A stretch of DNA of 64,000 bases from Cloacibacillus evryensis DSM 19522 (GCF_000585335.1 NZ_KK073872.1:1074501-1138500); one strand, 5' to 3'. Positions 31,314 to 40,734 are shown, counted from the stretch's first letter. Notes: a model not told the origin generated them from the letters alone. Numbers and translations: made by a program.

Positions 31314-32675
31314 TCACTTTCCGACACAGAAGCTGCCGAATATCTTGTCGAGAAGCTCTTCGCTGGCGTCAAGCCCGAGCAGCGAAGACAACTGCCCTCT
31401 GGCCTCGGCAAGACAGGAAAGGACCAGGTCGTCACCCAAATCGGAGAGGAGTGCCTCGCCAGCGGCCTCGACGGCCTCCTTCGTCCTTGAAAGGCATTCG
31501 ACCTGACGCGCGGTGACAGAACAGCCGCCGGAGACGGAGCCTCCTGAGAGGGCGGTCCGGACGATGAGTTCCTTCAGCTCGTCAACGCCCGTTCCGTCGG
31601 CGGCGGAGATCGAGATCCGCGGGCAGCCGGGGAAAAGCGCCTCGACGTCGGCCTCCGTCGTCCTTGTGGAAAGGTCGTTTTTATTTAGGATGACGATCTG
31701 TTTCTTTTCGGCGGAGAGCGGTCCTATCTCGTCTTCCGCGGCGGATTCCGAGCTGTCGATGACCCTCAGGATAATATCGGCCTCCGCCATGGATTTGAGG
31801 GATCGCCGTACGCCGATCGCCTCTATCTCGTCCTCCGTCGCGCGGATGCCGGCGGTGTCGATTATCCGTACCGGCAGCCCCTTGTAAATGAAGGTCTCCT
31901 CGATGCTGTCGCGCGTCGTGCCGGGTGTTGCGGTGACGATCGCGCGGTTTTCCGCCAACAGGGCGTTGAGCAGCGAAGATTTGCCTACGTTCGGGCGTCC
32001 GATGATCGCCGCGCGCACGCCGTCGCGCAGCAGCATGCCGCTGCGGCAGCCGGAGAGGAGTTCTTCACACCGGCCTGAGAGCTTTTTTATCCGTTCCGCG
32101 CTTTCGCCGTCGGTGATGAAGCCCTCTCCCTCCTCGGGAAAGTCGAGGTCGACCTCCAGCGCCGCGGTCAACTCGGTCAGGCTGTCCATAAGCCCCCTTA
32201 TCTGCTCGGTGAACGAGCCCTGCAGCGAGCGTGCCGAGGCCGCCAGCGCCTCGTCGCTGCGCGCCTTTATGATGCCAGCGACCGCCTCCGCCTGCGCAAG
32301 GTCGATACGGCCATTTACAAAGGCCCGCCTGGTGAACTCGCCCGGCAGCGCCATCCTCGCCCCCAGCGCGCAGAGTTCCTCGACGCAGCGCTGGGCTGAG
32401 AGCGCGCCGCCGTGACAGTGTATTTCGGCGCTCTCTTCGCCCGTATAACTGTTCCCGCGTTCAAAACGCACGGCAAGCACCTCGTCGAACAGCGTTCCGT
32501 CTTTCGCGTGCAGCGTGCCCAGCGCCATGTATCGCGCCGGCTGTTCGGAGAAGCGCCTTTTCGCGCGGAACATCTTATCCACGAGCAAGGCGCAGCCCTC
32601 GCCCGAAACCCTTACTATCGCGATGCCGCCCTCTCCCCACGCGGTGGCCAGCGCCGTAATTATCTCTTCCGCCAT
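31314..32675 (-). CDS. mnmE: tRNA modification GTPase MnmE
   Basis: With MnmG it makes 5-carboxymethylaminomethyl-uridine at the wobble position of certain tRNAs. The 453 residues comprise an N-terminal tetrahydrofolate-binding domain (to about 120), a helical domain split around the G domain, and a Ras-like G domain with G1 GRPNVGKSS, G2 TPGTTRD, G3 DTAGI and G4 NKND. The C-terminus ends FCVGK, the CxGK motif with the catalytic Cys. Length is typical. It is apparently a single-gene unit between the acyltransferase and the aminotransferase. Confidence 0.95.
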   Translation of the reverse strand: MAEEIITALATAWGEGGIAIVRVSGEGCALLVDKMFRAKRRFSEQPARYMALGTLHAKDGTLFDEVLAVRFERGNSYTGEESAEIHCHGGALSAQRCVEELCALGARMALPGEFTRRAFVNGRIDLAQAEAVAGIIKARSDEALAASARSLQGSFTEQIRGLMDSLTELTAALEVDLDFPEEGEGFITDGESAERIKKLSGRCEELLSGCRSGMLLRDGVRAAIIGRPNVGKSSLLNALLAENRAIVTATPGTTRDSIEETFIYKGLPVRIIDTAGIRATEDEIEAIGVRRSLKSMAEADIILRVIDSSESAAEDEIGPLSAEKKQIVILNKNDLSTRTTEADVEALFPGCPRISISAADGTGVDELKELIVRTALSGGSVSGGCSVTARQVECLSRTKEAVEAAGEALLSDLGDDLVLSCLAEARGQLSSLLGLDASEELLDKIFGSFCVGK

Positions 32676-32767
32676 CTTTTCGCGCTCCCGTATGTTTCAT
32701 TTTTCAAAGCGTCCGCCTACGGCGGCCCGTGGATTTTAGTCTAACATCGCGAAGCGCCGCTGTAAAT

Positions 32768-32804
32768 AAAAATGCCGGGGGGCGAAGCGCCCTCCGGCAT
32801 TTTT
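32768..32804 (-). terminator. Bidirectional intrinsic terminator after the aminotransferase gene
   Basis: AAAAATGCCGG (32768-32778) pairs with CCGGCATTTTT (32794-32804) around a GC-rich loop. The minus-strand T run ends the aminotransferase transcript. Confidence 0.88.
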
Positions 32805-32829
32805 GCGGCTTTACGCTGCAGACGGCTCT

Positions 32830-34035
32830 TTACAGTTCTTTGATAGCGGCGGCGAGGCGCTTTACGCCCTCTTCGATCTCCTCCGGCTGTGCGAAGGTGA
32901 AGCAGGTGCGCATATAGTCGAGCCCCTCGCCCTCTCCCGCGTAGAAGGAGGGGCCGGTGACGAAGGCGACGCCGTGATCTATCGCCTTCATGAAGAGCTT
33001 GGTCGAATCGACGCCCGGTACCTGAAGCCAGAAGAAGAATCCGCCCTCCGGCGTATGGTAGCGGGTGTTGGCCGGCAGGTGTTTTTTGAAGGCGGCGTCC
33101 ATCGCGTCGCGTTTCTTGCCGTAATGGGCGATGATCTTCGGCAGGAAGCCGTCGAGGTGTCCAAGGCGGCAGTATTCATAGACGAGGGCCTGCGCGACGA
33201 CGCTCGTGCAGAGGTTGGTCCCCTGCTTGATCATCACCATCTTCTGGATCAGCTCGGGCGCGCCGACGATCCACGCCACGCGCGTGCCGGGCGCCAGTAT
33301 CTTGGAGAAGGAGCAGGCATAGACGACGCGCCCGCCCTTATCCATCGAGAAGATGGTCGGCACATGCTCTCCGTTGTAGCGGAGGTGTCCGTAGGGATCG
33401 TCCTCGAAGATGACGAGGTCATATTTCTCGGCGATCTCGAGCAGCTTTGCGCGGCGCTCTTTGGTGAGCGTCGCTCCCGAAGGGTTCTGGAAGTTGACGA
33501 TCGAATAGATGAATTTTATATTATGTCCGTCTTTGCGCCCCTGCTCGATGACCTGCGGCAGCAGGTCGACGCGGAGTCCGTCCTTGTCGCATGGCACGGA
33601 GAGGAAGCGCGCGCCGCGGTTGCGCATCGCGTGCAGCGCCCCCGGGTACGTGGGGCCCTCGACGATGATCGTATCGCCGTCGTTGAGCAGCACGGAACAG
33701 AGAAGGTCCATCCCCTCCTGCGAACCGGTGGTGATCAGCATCTCGTCGGATTTTGTCTCACGGCCCATGCGGGGGGCCATCCACTTTGCGATATATTCCT
33801 TGAGCGGTTCATAGCCGTTCGTGGCGCCGTACTGCAGAACGTCCTTGCCCTCGCGCGCCAGTATCTGAGAGGCCTCGGAGAACTCCGCGACGGGGAAGAC
33901 CGCCGGGTCGGGGTTCCCGCCGGCAAACGAGATGACGCCGGGCGTCTTTGTGTACTTAAGAAGCGCGCGTATCGGCGACGGCTTTACATTTAACGCTATC
34001 TCTGAAAGTCTTGTGTTCCAATTTACTGTGCTCAT
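32830..34035 (-). CDS. PLP-dependent aminotransferase, class I/II (2-aminoadipate-type)
   Basis: Cytosolic fold-type I aminotransferase of 401 residues, resembling the aminotransferase half of MocR and LysN/KAT-type enzymes. The start ATG 34035 follows GGAGGG. The sequence shows ISFAGGNPDPAVFP, the Asn-Pro cofactor segment (NFQNPSGATL), EDDPYG, and the Schiff-base lysine in CSFSKILAPGTRVAW. The closing residues RTCFTFAQPEEIEEGVKRL provide the substrate-carboxylate Arg. Likely role: transamination of branched, aromatic or aminoadipate-type amino acids, fitting amino-acid fermentation; exact substrate unknown. Confidence 0.9.
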   Translation of the reverse strand: MSTVNWNTRLSEIALNVKPSPIRALLKYTKTPGVISFAGGNPDPAVFPVAEFSEASQILAREGKDVLQYGATNGYEPLKEYIAKWMAPRMGRETKSDEMLITTGSQEGMDLLCSVLLNDGDTIIVEGPTYPGALHAMRNRGARFLSVPCDKDGLRVDLLPQVIEQGRKDGHNIKFIYSIVNFQNPSGATLTKERRAKLLEIAEKYDLVIFEDDPYGHLRYNGEHVPTIFSMDKGGRVVYACSFSKILAPGTRVAWIVGAPELIQKMVMIKQGTNLCTSVVAQALVYEYCRLGHLDGFLPKIIAHYGKKRDAMDAAFKKHLPANTRYHTPEGGFFFWLQVPGVDSTKLFMKAIDHGVAFVTGPSFYAGEGEGLDYMRTCFTFAQPEEIEEGVKRLAAAIKEL

Positions 34036-34248
34036 AGAAAAATCCCTCCAAAGTAAGGTATAACCGTATTATACACGTTTTACCTGAAGTATGTGGTACG
34101 GCGGACTGATGTATTAATTGTCCGTACAGCGTTTGGAACGCGCTCCGGCGGCCAGAGAGGCGGAATTATTATGAGCGCGCGCTATATGACATAAAAAGAT
34201 GATATTATAGGGACGTATGATTTTGTTTTATGGAAGGAAGATGAAACG

Positions 34249-35262
34249 ATGACTGCTAACCTGCTGCTCAACAGCCAGGAGGTGCGAAAGCTCCCCGCGG
34301 GCAGCCTCTTCAAGGCAATTTTTGTCGTCAGCGCCCTCTCGCAGAAGAGCGATAAAAACGGAAAACCCTATTACGACGTGACAGTTTCCGATTCATTCGG
34401 AAGCATCGAGGCGAAAGTCTGGTCGGACGCCCAGTGGCTCGATAAGTCGGAGGCCGAGCCGCAAAACGACGACGACCGTTTGCCGGTCGATAAAATACTG
34501 CTGCTTGTCGGAAAGACGGTTGGCATAAACGGCAAGGCGGCGGAGTACCGCGGGCAGCTCCAGTTCAATTTCAACAAACTGACGCTGCTCAATCAGGATA
34601 AATACCCGCCGGCGGGCTATCTGCCGCGTTCGCCGATCCCTTTGGATGAACTTACCGCCCGCTTTGAGGCGCTTGTCAGAGACTGCGGCGGCGAGGCCGG
34701 CGATTTCCTCCGCAAGGTCTTCACCGGGGAGCTGTGGAGCCGATTCCGCGATTGGCCGGCGGCGGTCAGCCACCATCACGCCTACGCGAACGGCCTGCTT
34801 GAACATACGCTCTCCGTCGCGGAGTGCGCGAAGTCTATGGCCGGTTCGATGCTGGGGGCGGGCTATGACGTCGACGTCGATATTGTCGTCGCCGGAGCTT
34901 TGCTCCACGATATCGGCAAGCTGGACTCCTACAGGATGATCTCCGTCCCTGAGATGACCGTCGAGGGGGCGCTGCTCGACCATGTGGCGCAGGGATACAT
35001 GCGCTTTAATGAACTTGCGGCGCAGTTCGGCCTCACGGATAAGACACGCATGCACCTTGGCCACATACTTCTCTCTCATCACGGACAGCGCGAGTTCGGC
35101 TCGCCCGTCGTACCGGCGACGCCGGAGGCGATGATAGTTTCCTCGGCTGACGAGCTTGACTTCCGCATGTTCTGCTGGCACGATTCCGTGAAGAACCTTA
35201 CCGAAGACCAGCCGATATCGGCGTGGAACAACTCGACTCAGCGCAGGTTCTGGAAGAAATAA
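34249..35262 (+). CDS. YhaM-like 3'-5' exoribonuclease (OB-fold plus HD domain)
   Basis: The 337-residue product has an N-terminal OB-fold (GKPYYDVTVSDSFGSIEAKVW, residues about 40-70) and a C-terminal HD phosphohydrolase domain. That domain carries metal ligands in SHHHAYANGLLEHTLSVAE, LLHDIGKL and HILLSHHG, the architecture of YhaM. It is expected to trim 3' ends of RNA or single-stranded DNA. ATG 34249 follows GGAAGGAAGATG. The pseudouridine synthase gene starts one base after its stop, so the two and the following DUF1847 gene form an operon. A TATTAT near 34203 may be the promoter -10. Confidence 0.88.
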   Translation: MTANLLLNSQEVRKLPAGSLFKAIFVVSALSQKSDKNGKPYYDVTVSDSFGSIEAKVWSDAQWLDKSEAEPQNDDDRLPVDKILLLVGKTVGINGKAAEYRGQLQFNFNKLTLLNQDKYPPAGYLPRSPIPLDELTARFEALVRDCGGEAGDFLRKVFTGELWSRFRDWPAAVSHHHAYANGLLEHTLSVAECAKSMAGSMLGAGYDVDVDIVVAGALLHDIGKLDSYRMISVPEMTVEGALLDHVAQGYMRFNELAAQFGLTDKTRMHLGHILLSHHGQREFGSPVVPATPEAMIVSSADELDFRMFCWHDSVKNLTEDQPISAWNNSTQRRFWKK

Positions 35263-35263
35263 A

Positions 35264-36184
35264 ATGGGCGGAGAGCTGAGGATTTCCGCGGACAACGACG
35301 GCCGCCGCGTCGACCGGGTGCTGCGCACGCTCTGGCCGCAGGTGCCGCTTGGGGCGATCATGAAGGCCGTCCGCACCGGAGAAGTTCGGCTGAACGGGAG
35401 AAAGACGAAGGCCGACGCGCGCCTCGAAGAGGGGCAGCTTCTCTATGTGCCATGGGAGGAGGCAGCCGGTTCGGCCTCACGAAACGGCTGCGATGTCCAT
35501 GAGGGAGATATTTCCGAAAAAAGGCCGCCTCTTGAGACGCTTTACAGGGACGGCTATCTCTGGATCGTAAATAAGCCTGCCGGGCTGCTCACGCAGCCCG
35601 ATGTCAAAGGCGGCGACTCGCTTATCACGAGAGCGCTTGCGGAACTTTGCTGGACCCGCAGCGACTACAGGCCCGCGACGGTGCAGCGGCTTGACCGGAA
35701 CACCACCGGCGCAGTGATAATCGCGCTCACGGGCGCCGCGCAGCGCCGTCTCGCGGAATTGATACGTGAACATAAGATAAGAAAGCTGTATCATGCCGTC
35801 GTTGAGGGCATAGCCGACGAATCCGGGCGCGTCGACCTGCCGCTCTTGAAGGACGGTTCCGCCAACATGGTCCGCCCGGACAAAGATGGGCAGCCGGCCC
35901 TCACTCTTTACCGGAGGATATCCGTCCAGGGCGCGCGCAGCGTCGTGGAGGCCGAGCTTGTCACCGGACGCTCCCACCAGGCGCGCGTGCATCTGGCCGC
36001 GATCGGCCATCCGTTGGTGGGGGATGCGAAGTATGGGAGCGGACGGGGCGCGAAACGCCCGCTGCTTCACGCGAGAACGGTGATCTTTCCCGATGACGGC
36101 GAGCTGCCCGCGGTATTGCGCGGCGCAGCCGTAACGGCGCCGCTGCCCGCCGATATGAAAAAATATGAAGGAGATGCGCTATAG
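35264..36184 (+). CDS. RluA family pseudouridine synthase
   Basis: RNA-modifying enzyme of 306 residues. An N-terminal S4 RNA-binding domain (residues 10-65, RRVDRVLRTLWPQVPLGAIM) precedes the catalytic domain. The active-site Asp lies in VQRLDRNTTGAVIIAL, the RluA motif RLD. LVTGRSHQARVHLAAIGHPLVGDAKYG is the second conserved block. Target could be 23S rRNA (RluC-like) or tRNA; not resolvable here. It starts one base after the YhaM stop. Confidence 0.92.
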   Translation: MGGELRISADNDGRRVDRVLRTLWPQVPLGAIMKAVRTGEVRLNGRKTKADARLEEGQLLYVPWEEAAGSASRNGCDVHEGDISEKRPPLETLYRDGYLWIVNKPAGLLTQPDVKGGDSLITRALAELCWTRSDYRPATVQRLDRNTTGAVIIALTGAAQRRLAELIREHKIRKLYHAVVEGIADESGRVDLPLLKDGSANMVRPDKDGQPALTLYRRISVQGARSVVEAELVTGRSHQARVHLAAIGHPLVGDAKYGSGRGAKRPLLHARTVIFPDDGELPAVLRGAAVTAPLPADMKKYEGDAL

Positions 36185-36769
36185 ATGAGATGTGACCTTT
36201 GTACGGAAAAATTATGCAAAGAGGGAATGGCCTGTACATCCTGCGACGCGGCCGCGCTCTACTCCGACACGGAGGACCGCCGTATGATGCGCGCCGCCTC
36301 GGAGGTCGAGGCGGAATATTATGGAGAGGTCAACCGTATCCAGGAGATAATACTCTTTTCCCGCAAGATGGGATATCGGAAACTCGGCCTCGCCTTCTGC
36401 GCGGCCCTTTCGGAAGAGGCGGCCAAACTCTCGCAGATACTGGAAAACTACTTTGAGATAGCGACCGTCAACTGCAAGGTCTGCGGCGTGCCCAAAGCGG
36501 AGATGGGCGCGATGGAGAGCGACAAGGTCGGCTCGATATCCTGCAACCCGATCGAACAGGCCGAAGTGCTCAACGCCGCGAAGACGGACTTGAATCTGCT
36601 GCTCGGGCTATGCGTCGGCCACGACGCGCTCTTCATAAAATATTCACAGGCTCCGGTCGTTCCCGTCGCCGCGAAAGACCGCGCCATAGCACACAACCCT
36701 CTCGGCGCGCTCTACTGTTCGGCGATCTTCAAACGGATGATGAAAGAGGCGAAGAATCAGCAGGAGTAA
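36185..36769 (+). CDS. DUF1847 family cysteine-rich protein
   Basis: A protein of 194 residues starting MRCDLCTEKLCKEGMACTSC, a Cys-rich N-terminus (CxxC...C...CxxC) that probably binds zinc or an Fe-S cluster. Later conserved Cys occur in NCKVCGVPK, SISCNP and LGLCVGHDALF. These are features of DUF1847, a family of metal-binding proteins common in strict anaerobes with no proven function. ATG 36185 lies directly against the stop of the pseudouridine synthase gene, and GGAGATG serves as ribosome site. Confidence 0.85.
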   Translation: MRCDLCTEKLCKEGMACTSCDAAALYSDTEDRRMMRAASEVEAEYYGEVNRIQEIILFSRKMGYRKLGLAFCAALSEEAAKLSQILENYFEIATVNCKVCGVPKAEMGAMESDKVGSISCNPIEQAEVLNAAKTDLNLLLGLCVGHDALFIKYSQAPVVPVAAKDRAIAHNPLGALYCSAIFKRMMKEAKNQQE

Positions 36770-36794
36770 ACGCGCGCTCGAAAACCGAAGGCCG

Positions 36795-37412
36795 CTATAT
36801 TCTCACGGGCGCCAATTCCTTTGTGAAAGAATCAAAGACGAAATTCAGGCACCCGTGAAATTCCTCCGGAAGTCTCTCTGCTATCTGCATCGTCCTCAGC
36901 CCGTTGAAGAGCGTCGTTATCATCACCGCCACCTTCTCTGGGGGCACGTCGCTCCTTATCCTGCCGCTGTTCTGCGCTCTTGTGATAAATCCCTCCACCA
37001 TCTCCCTTTCGTGTACGAGGGACTTGCCGATAATGTCGTTCGCCTGGGCCCGGACCTCCTCCGGCCATTTATAGTCCTCCCGCAGCAGTTTGTGCCCGAT
37101 CCTGTAACGGATGTCGCTGTCCGGGCGCACAAGCACTTTTTTATAAAGCGTGCTCAAGTCTTCCGCGGAATCCGGCATAACCAGAGCTTCAAAAAACTCG
37201 TGTTCGTCTATCCGGCACAGCTCCTTTATGATACGGAGCAGGATGTCGTTTTTATTTTTGAAATGCCAGTAGATGGCACCTTTAGTCAGCCCGGCCCTTT
37301 CCGCGATCTGGTTCAGCGTTATCTGTGAAAAATCTCCTTCGGTAAACAGCTCGCAGGCGGCTTGAAGGATAGCATGTCTGGTCTCCTTGGCCTGTTCCTT
37401 TGTTCTGCGCAT
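36795..37412 (-). CDS. TetR/AcrR family transcriptional regulator
   Basis: A repressor-type protein of 205 residues. ATG 37412 (MRRTKEQAKETRHAIL) is chosen over an upstream start because AAGGAGG lies 9 bases before it. The N-terminal HTH reads FSQITLNQIAERAGLTKGAIYWHFKNK, a near-perfect AcrR/TtgR type. The C-terminal ligand domain resembles that of multidrug-efflux regulators. No efflux genes adjoin it, so its target is distant or it controls only itself. The gene converges with the DUF1847 operon, whose end is 25 bases away. Confidence 0.92.
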   Translation of the reverse strand: MRRTKEQAKETRHAILQAACELFTEGDFSQITLNQIAERAGLTKGAIYWHFKNKNDILLRIIKELCRIDEHEFFEALVMPDSAEDLSTLYKKVLVRPDSDIRYRIGHKLLREDYKWPEEVRAQANDIIGKSLVHEREMVEGFITRAQNSGRIRSDVPPEKVAVMITTLFNGLRTMQIAERLPEEFHGCLNFVFDSFTKELAPVRI

Positions 37413-37592
37413 GGTCCGATGCCTCCTTGTGGATGATCGTGAGAGTTGATTATATGGTATCCATTTGACAAATAGCAACATATCAAAATGATTTTTACAG
37501 GGCAAACGCTGCGGCAAATGTCAGAGGTTCAGCGCCGAGCCTATCCGGCATTTTATGCGTTTGCCCAGGCGGTTTGGCATTTGCCCCGGCGC

Positions 37593-38351
37593 CTACTGTT
37601 TCGCGAGCTCGTCCAGCCTTGCCTGGATGGTCGATATCTCGCCGTTGATGGAGGCGAGCTTCGCCTCTTCCTCGGCCTTGTCCTTGCGAAGCTTTTCGAG
37701 ACGCTTCAAGAGGCGTTCCGTTTCCAGCTTGTCGGCGGCCTTGCCCCTGTAGAGCGCCTGCGGGTCGTCGCGGTCAATATCCCAGATGAAGCTGATAGTC
37801 TTGCCCTCGAGTATCGGGCTTATCGCCGATACGAATTCAAGGCTGACATTCTTCACGCCCTTCAATAGATCCTTTCCCGTCTTCTCGTCGAATCGCGGGA
37901 AAAAGATCAGTCCCTCTTTTTTGCCCTGGAACTTGAAATTGAAGCGCCTGTCGTAGTCCGTCGGTTTATAGGTCTTGCCGGCGATTCGCAGCTTCACCAT
38001 GATATCGAACGGCCCGAGGAACATCGTCGGCCCGTTGTTGATGAACTCGATCTGTATCGGTATCAGTTCGTCAAGCTTGAGGCTCGAGAGGAACTTATAC
38101 TTATAGTCGTCGGTCTCCTGCTGCGTCCAGAGATTGTCTTTTGCCTCTTTCTGCACGAGCGCTTCGATGAACTCGGCGGAATAGTATGTGGCTCTGACTT
38201 CAAGATTGGCGCCGTCCTCGTCCACATGTTTGCGGGATTTCGTCCAGCGCTGGAGCACCTGGCCGAACGTGTCCGCATCGGATGGAAGCGCGTCGCCGAG
38301 AGTAAATATCAACGCCGCTATGATTATTAGAAATGTAGTAAACTTTTTCAA
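37593..38351 (-). CDS. Secreted protein with C-terminal coiled coil, unknown function
   Basis: The TTG at 38351 is taken as start because AGGAGG lies 7 bases upstream and it gives a signal peptide (LKKFTTFLIIIAALIFTLGDAL). The result is 252 residues. The mature part has beta-rich sequence (IQIEFINNGPTMFLGPFDIMVKLRIAGKTY) and a charged coiled coil over the last 55 residues (ETERLLKRLEKLRKDKAEEEAKL...). No family is recognised. It follows the SLH porin gene on the same strand after a strong terminator and may act in the periplasm or at the outer membrane. Confidence 0.65.
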   Translation of the reverse strand: MKKFTTFLIIIAALIFTLGDALPSDADTFGQVLQRWTKSRKHVDEDGANLEVRATYYSAEFIEALVQKEAKDNLWTQQETDDYKYKFLSSLKLDELIPIQIEFINNGPTMFLGPFDIMVKLRIAGKTYKPTDYDRRFNFKFQGKKEGLIFFPRFDEKTGKDLLKGVKNVSLEFVSAISPILEGKTISFIWDIDRDDPQALYRGKAADKLETERLLKRLEKLRKDKAEEEAKLASINGEISTIQARLDELAKQ

Positions 38352-38429
38352 TTGAATACCTCCTGGTCTATGTGATTTTGTCTGTAATGAAGACGGGAGA
38401 AAATAGGACAAGAATAAAGCCGTTTGTAA

Positions 38430-38459
38430 AAAACAGAGACCCTCGCGGGTCTCTGTTTT
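38430..38459 (-). terminator. Intrinsic terminator after the SLH porin gene
   Basis: Perfect 13-bp arms AAAACAGAGACCC (38430-38442) and GGGTCTCTGTTTT (38447-38459) around TCGC. The A/T tracts on both sides make it work in either direction. Confidence 0.92.
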
Positions 38460-38475
38460 GCGTAAAGCAGATAGC

Positions 38476-40026
38476 TTAGAAGCTGACGTTGGTGCGGAAG
38501 CGTACGACGTGGTCCTTGCCCTGTGTGCCGGCGAAGCCGAGCAGGTTGGTGTCGCCGTGGTCCACCTGGTCGTATGCGAGTTCGAAATAGATAGCCGGGG
38601 TGTACTGATAGCCGACACCGAGGCCCCATTCCGTCGCGTCGTCAAGATAATCCGTGTCGTAGTCGACGTTCGCGAAGCGGACGAAGCTGCTCCACTTGTC
38701 GTTCCACTTCTGGTCGGCCTTCACGAACCACCACTTTGATGTTCCGAACGGATCCGCGTACATCATATTGCGTCCGACATAATCGTAGTTGCCGTTGCCG
38801 CCGCCGATCGAATAGCGGTTTTCATAACCGAGGAAGGTATTGTCCTGCTGCGAGTATTCGATCCAGAGTCCCGTGAACTTGAGAAGGTCCTGTTTGATGT
38901 CGAGGATGGCCTTCCACGCCTTTGGGCTGTCTTCCGTATCTCCGGCCCTTACTCCGCCGTAACCGTAGGTCATTACGTCGCTTCCTAGATCCTGGAAGTA
39001 ATAGATACCCTTCAGCTCGACTGCCGGGGTGAACTTGAATCCGGCATAGAAGCCGTAGACGTTCACGTCATAGTCGCCGTCGACAAAGTTTGAATCTTCC
39101 TGGAACCAATAACCTGTCGCGCCGAGCATGAACTTCTCGTTGGGACGCCAGTTGAGGTCGAGGGCGTAATTCATATACGTGCCTTCACCCAAAGTGCCGT
39201 CCATCGCATAATCGTTGCCCCAGTTGTCGTTGCGTCCGACGATCGCCGTTGCCTTGAAAGAGTTCCACTTCTTGCTGAGCTGGAACCCGTCGGTGCGGTA
39301 GTCGCCGAAGATAGAATCGTTGTCGGTATAGAGACCATATTCGTCTTCAAAGTCGACCGCGAAGCGTCCGACGCGTAAGTCTACGTCATAGGGGAGCTTC
39401 GTGTTCACATAGAGATGTGACCAGCGCATGTGCTGGAGATCGCCGCGGCCGTCTTTGTTGCCGGCGGAGTCGCTGCCCGTGCGGTACTGGGCGTAGAAGT
39501 AGGTGTTCTCGTCGATCTGCTTCGTGAGGAACAGACGGAAACGGCTCTTCGTAAATTCGTTGTCCTCGCCGTTGGCCGTGTAATTATTCACATCGTTGTC
39601 ACTGCCGCCGAACTTCGCGTCGAAGCGGAAATTACCGCGGATCTTCCATCCGCCGATACCGTCTTCAAGGACTGCGACTCTCTTGTCGAGTTTGTCGACC
39701 TTCACGCCGAGGGCGTCGAGTTCGTCTTTGAATTCCATGACGAGCTTCTTGAGGAGTTCGAGATCCTGCTTGCTGGCCTTGTCAGCGTCGATCGCCACGA
39801 GGGCGCGCGCTACCACTGACGCCATCTCATAACGTGTCGCGGGCTGTGCGCCCTTGAATGCGCCGTCAGGATATCCTGATACGATTCCGCGGGAAGCGAG
39901 AAGACCTACCGCGTCATAGGCCCAATGGCCCTGGGGTACGTCCATGAACGGGTTTGTTGCTGCGAGTGCCGGAGCGGCGAACGCTACTACGGCAACCATT
40001 GCGAGTACTGCCATAAACTTTTTCAT
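38476..40026 (-). CDS. SLH-domain outer-membrane porin
   Basis: Outer-membrane channel of 516 residues. A signal peptide (MKKFMAVLAMVAVVAFAAPALA) is followed by one SLH domain (residues 25-75: FMDVPQGHWAYDAVGLLASRGIVSGYPDGAF). Then comes a heptad-rich coiled coil (about 80-120: LKKLVMEFKDELDALGVKVDKLDKRV), then a beta-barrel of aromatic-rich strands ending in RFRTNVSF with the C-terminal Phe that marks barrel proteins. This SLH/coiled-coil/barrel layout is that of OmpM-like tethering porins in diderm Firmicutes, Synergistota and Deinococcota. SLH would bind modified peptidoglycan. It is likely highly expressed, with AGGGGG ribosome site and a long leader. Confidence 0.9.
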   Translation of the reverse strand: MKKFMAVLAMVAVVAFAAPALAATNPFMDVPQGHWAYDAVGLLASRGIVSGYPDGAFKGAQPATRYEMASVVARALVAIDADKASKQDLELLKKLVMEFKDELDALGVKVDKLDKRVAVLEDGIGGWKIRGNFRFDAKFGGSDNDVNNYTANGEDNEFTKSRFRLFLTKQIDENTYFYAQYRTGSDSAGNKDGRGDLQHMRWSHLYVNTKLPYDVDLRVGRFAVDFEDEYGLYTDNDSIFGDYRTDGFQLSKKWNSFKATAIVGRNDNWGNDYAMDGTLGEGTYMNYALDLNWRPNEKFMLGATGYWFQEDSNFVDGDYDVNVYGFYAGFKFTPAVELKGIYYFQDLGSDVMTYGYGGVRAGDTEDSPKAWKAILDIKQDLLKFTGLWIEYSQQDNTFLGYENRYSIGGGNGNYDYVGRNMMYADPFGTSKWWFVKADQKWNDKWSSFVRFANVDYDTDYLDDATEWGLGVGYQYTPAIYFELAYDQVDHGDTNLLGFAGTQGKDHVVRFRTNVSF

Positions 40027-40734
40027 TACTTGTACAACCCCCTTGGTTGTTTTTTAGTTTTTTGTATTACGCGGAAGCTCCGCTTTAGGGGTTGCCGGCA
40101 TCCATACTCAAGTCTCCAAAGTTTCCTTGCTCTATGTTTGTCGTCAGCCTTTTCAGCCTTGCCGCCGCCTTAAAATCTGCTCTCCTTTATTGGCTGGGGG
40201 TTGGTTTTCACCTCTCTTTCTTGCCGTCCAGGGTCGCCGCAGAATTCCAAGCTGTTTGGGGTCCGGATTGTCAATGTGCGTTGCTCTTACGTGAAGATTA
40301 TATTTTTACCGCCGCGAAATATATATAAGCCTGAAGACTCATAGTATATATAAATACTTTTTATCAATATTATAGATACCAAAGGGGTGCTAAAGTATTT
40401 AACGTTTTTGTGTGCGGCATAAATTTATAAATCGGGATATGAACCATGTTTTTAGGAGGGGGCAAAACGACGCGCGCCATAATAAATGTATCTTTTTACT
40501 TTAGAATATTTACTATTTATATCTAATGAATATTTGATATAAGCCTATAGGACCATATTTTTAAAATAGGTAGACTGTAAAATACAGTCTCCACCGCCTG
40601 GGGCAATCGTGAGGTTTTAAACGGAAGAGCAGAGAGAAATTCTCCCATCAGCTTTTTATGCCGAGTTTTTGCGCGCGCGGAGGAAAATATCGGGCGCGCA
40701 AATATGTGAAAGGTCCCAAAAGCCGTTCCGCCGC
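40027..40734. other. Long divergent intergenic region between porin and rpoB
   Basis: About 700 bases without a recognised gene; short open frames here lack ribosome sites and family features. The first 300 bases are GC-richer and probably the porin leader. On the minus strand, TTGATA with a TATACT/TACTAT box near 40342-40370 could be the porin promoter. From 40300 to 40560 the DNA is very AT-rich. An inverted repeat lies at 40572-40590. Confidence 0.45.
40572..40590. repeat. Inverted repeat, possible operator
   Basis: AGACTGTA-AAA-TACAGTCT, perfect 8-bp arms. It has no following T run, so a protein-binding site is more likely than a terminator. It lies about 160 bases before the first rpoB promoter candidate. 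Confidence 0.55.

Noticed and set aside
40081-40328. Small plus-strand proteins in the porin leader region
   Set aside because: Frames lack ribosome sites, have no recognisable domain, and lie over the likely porin 5' leader.
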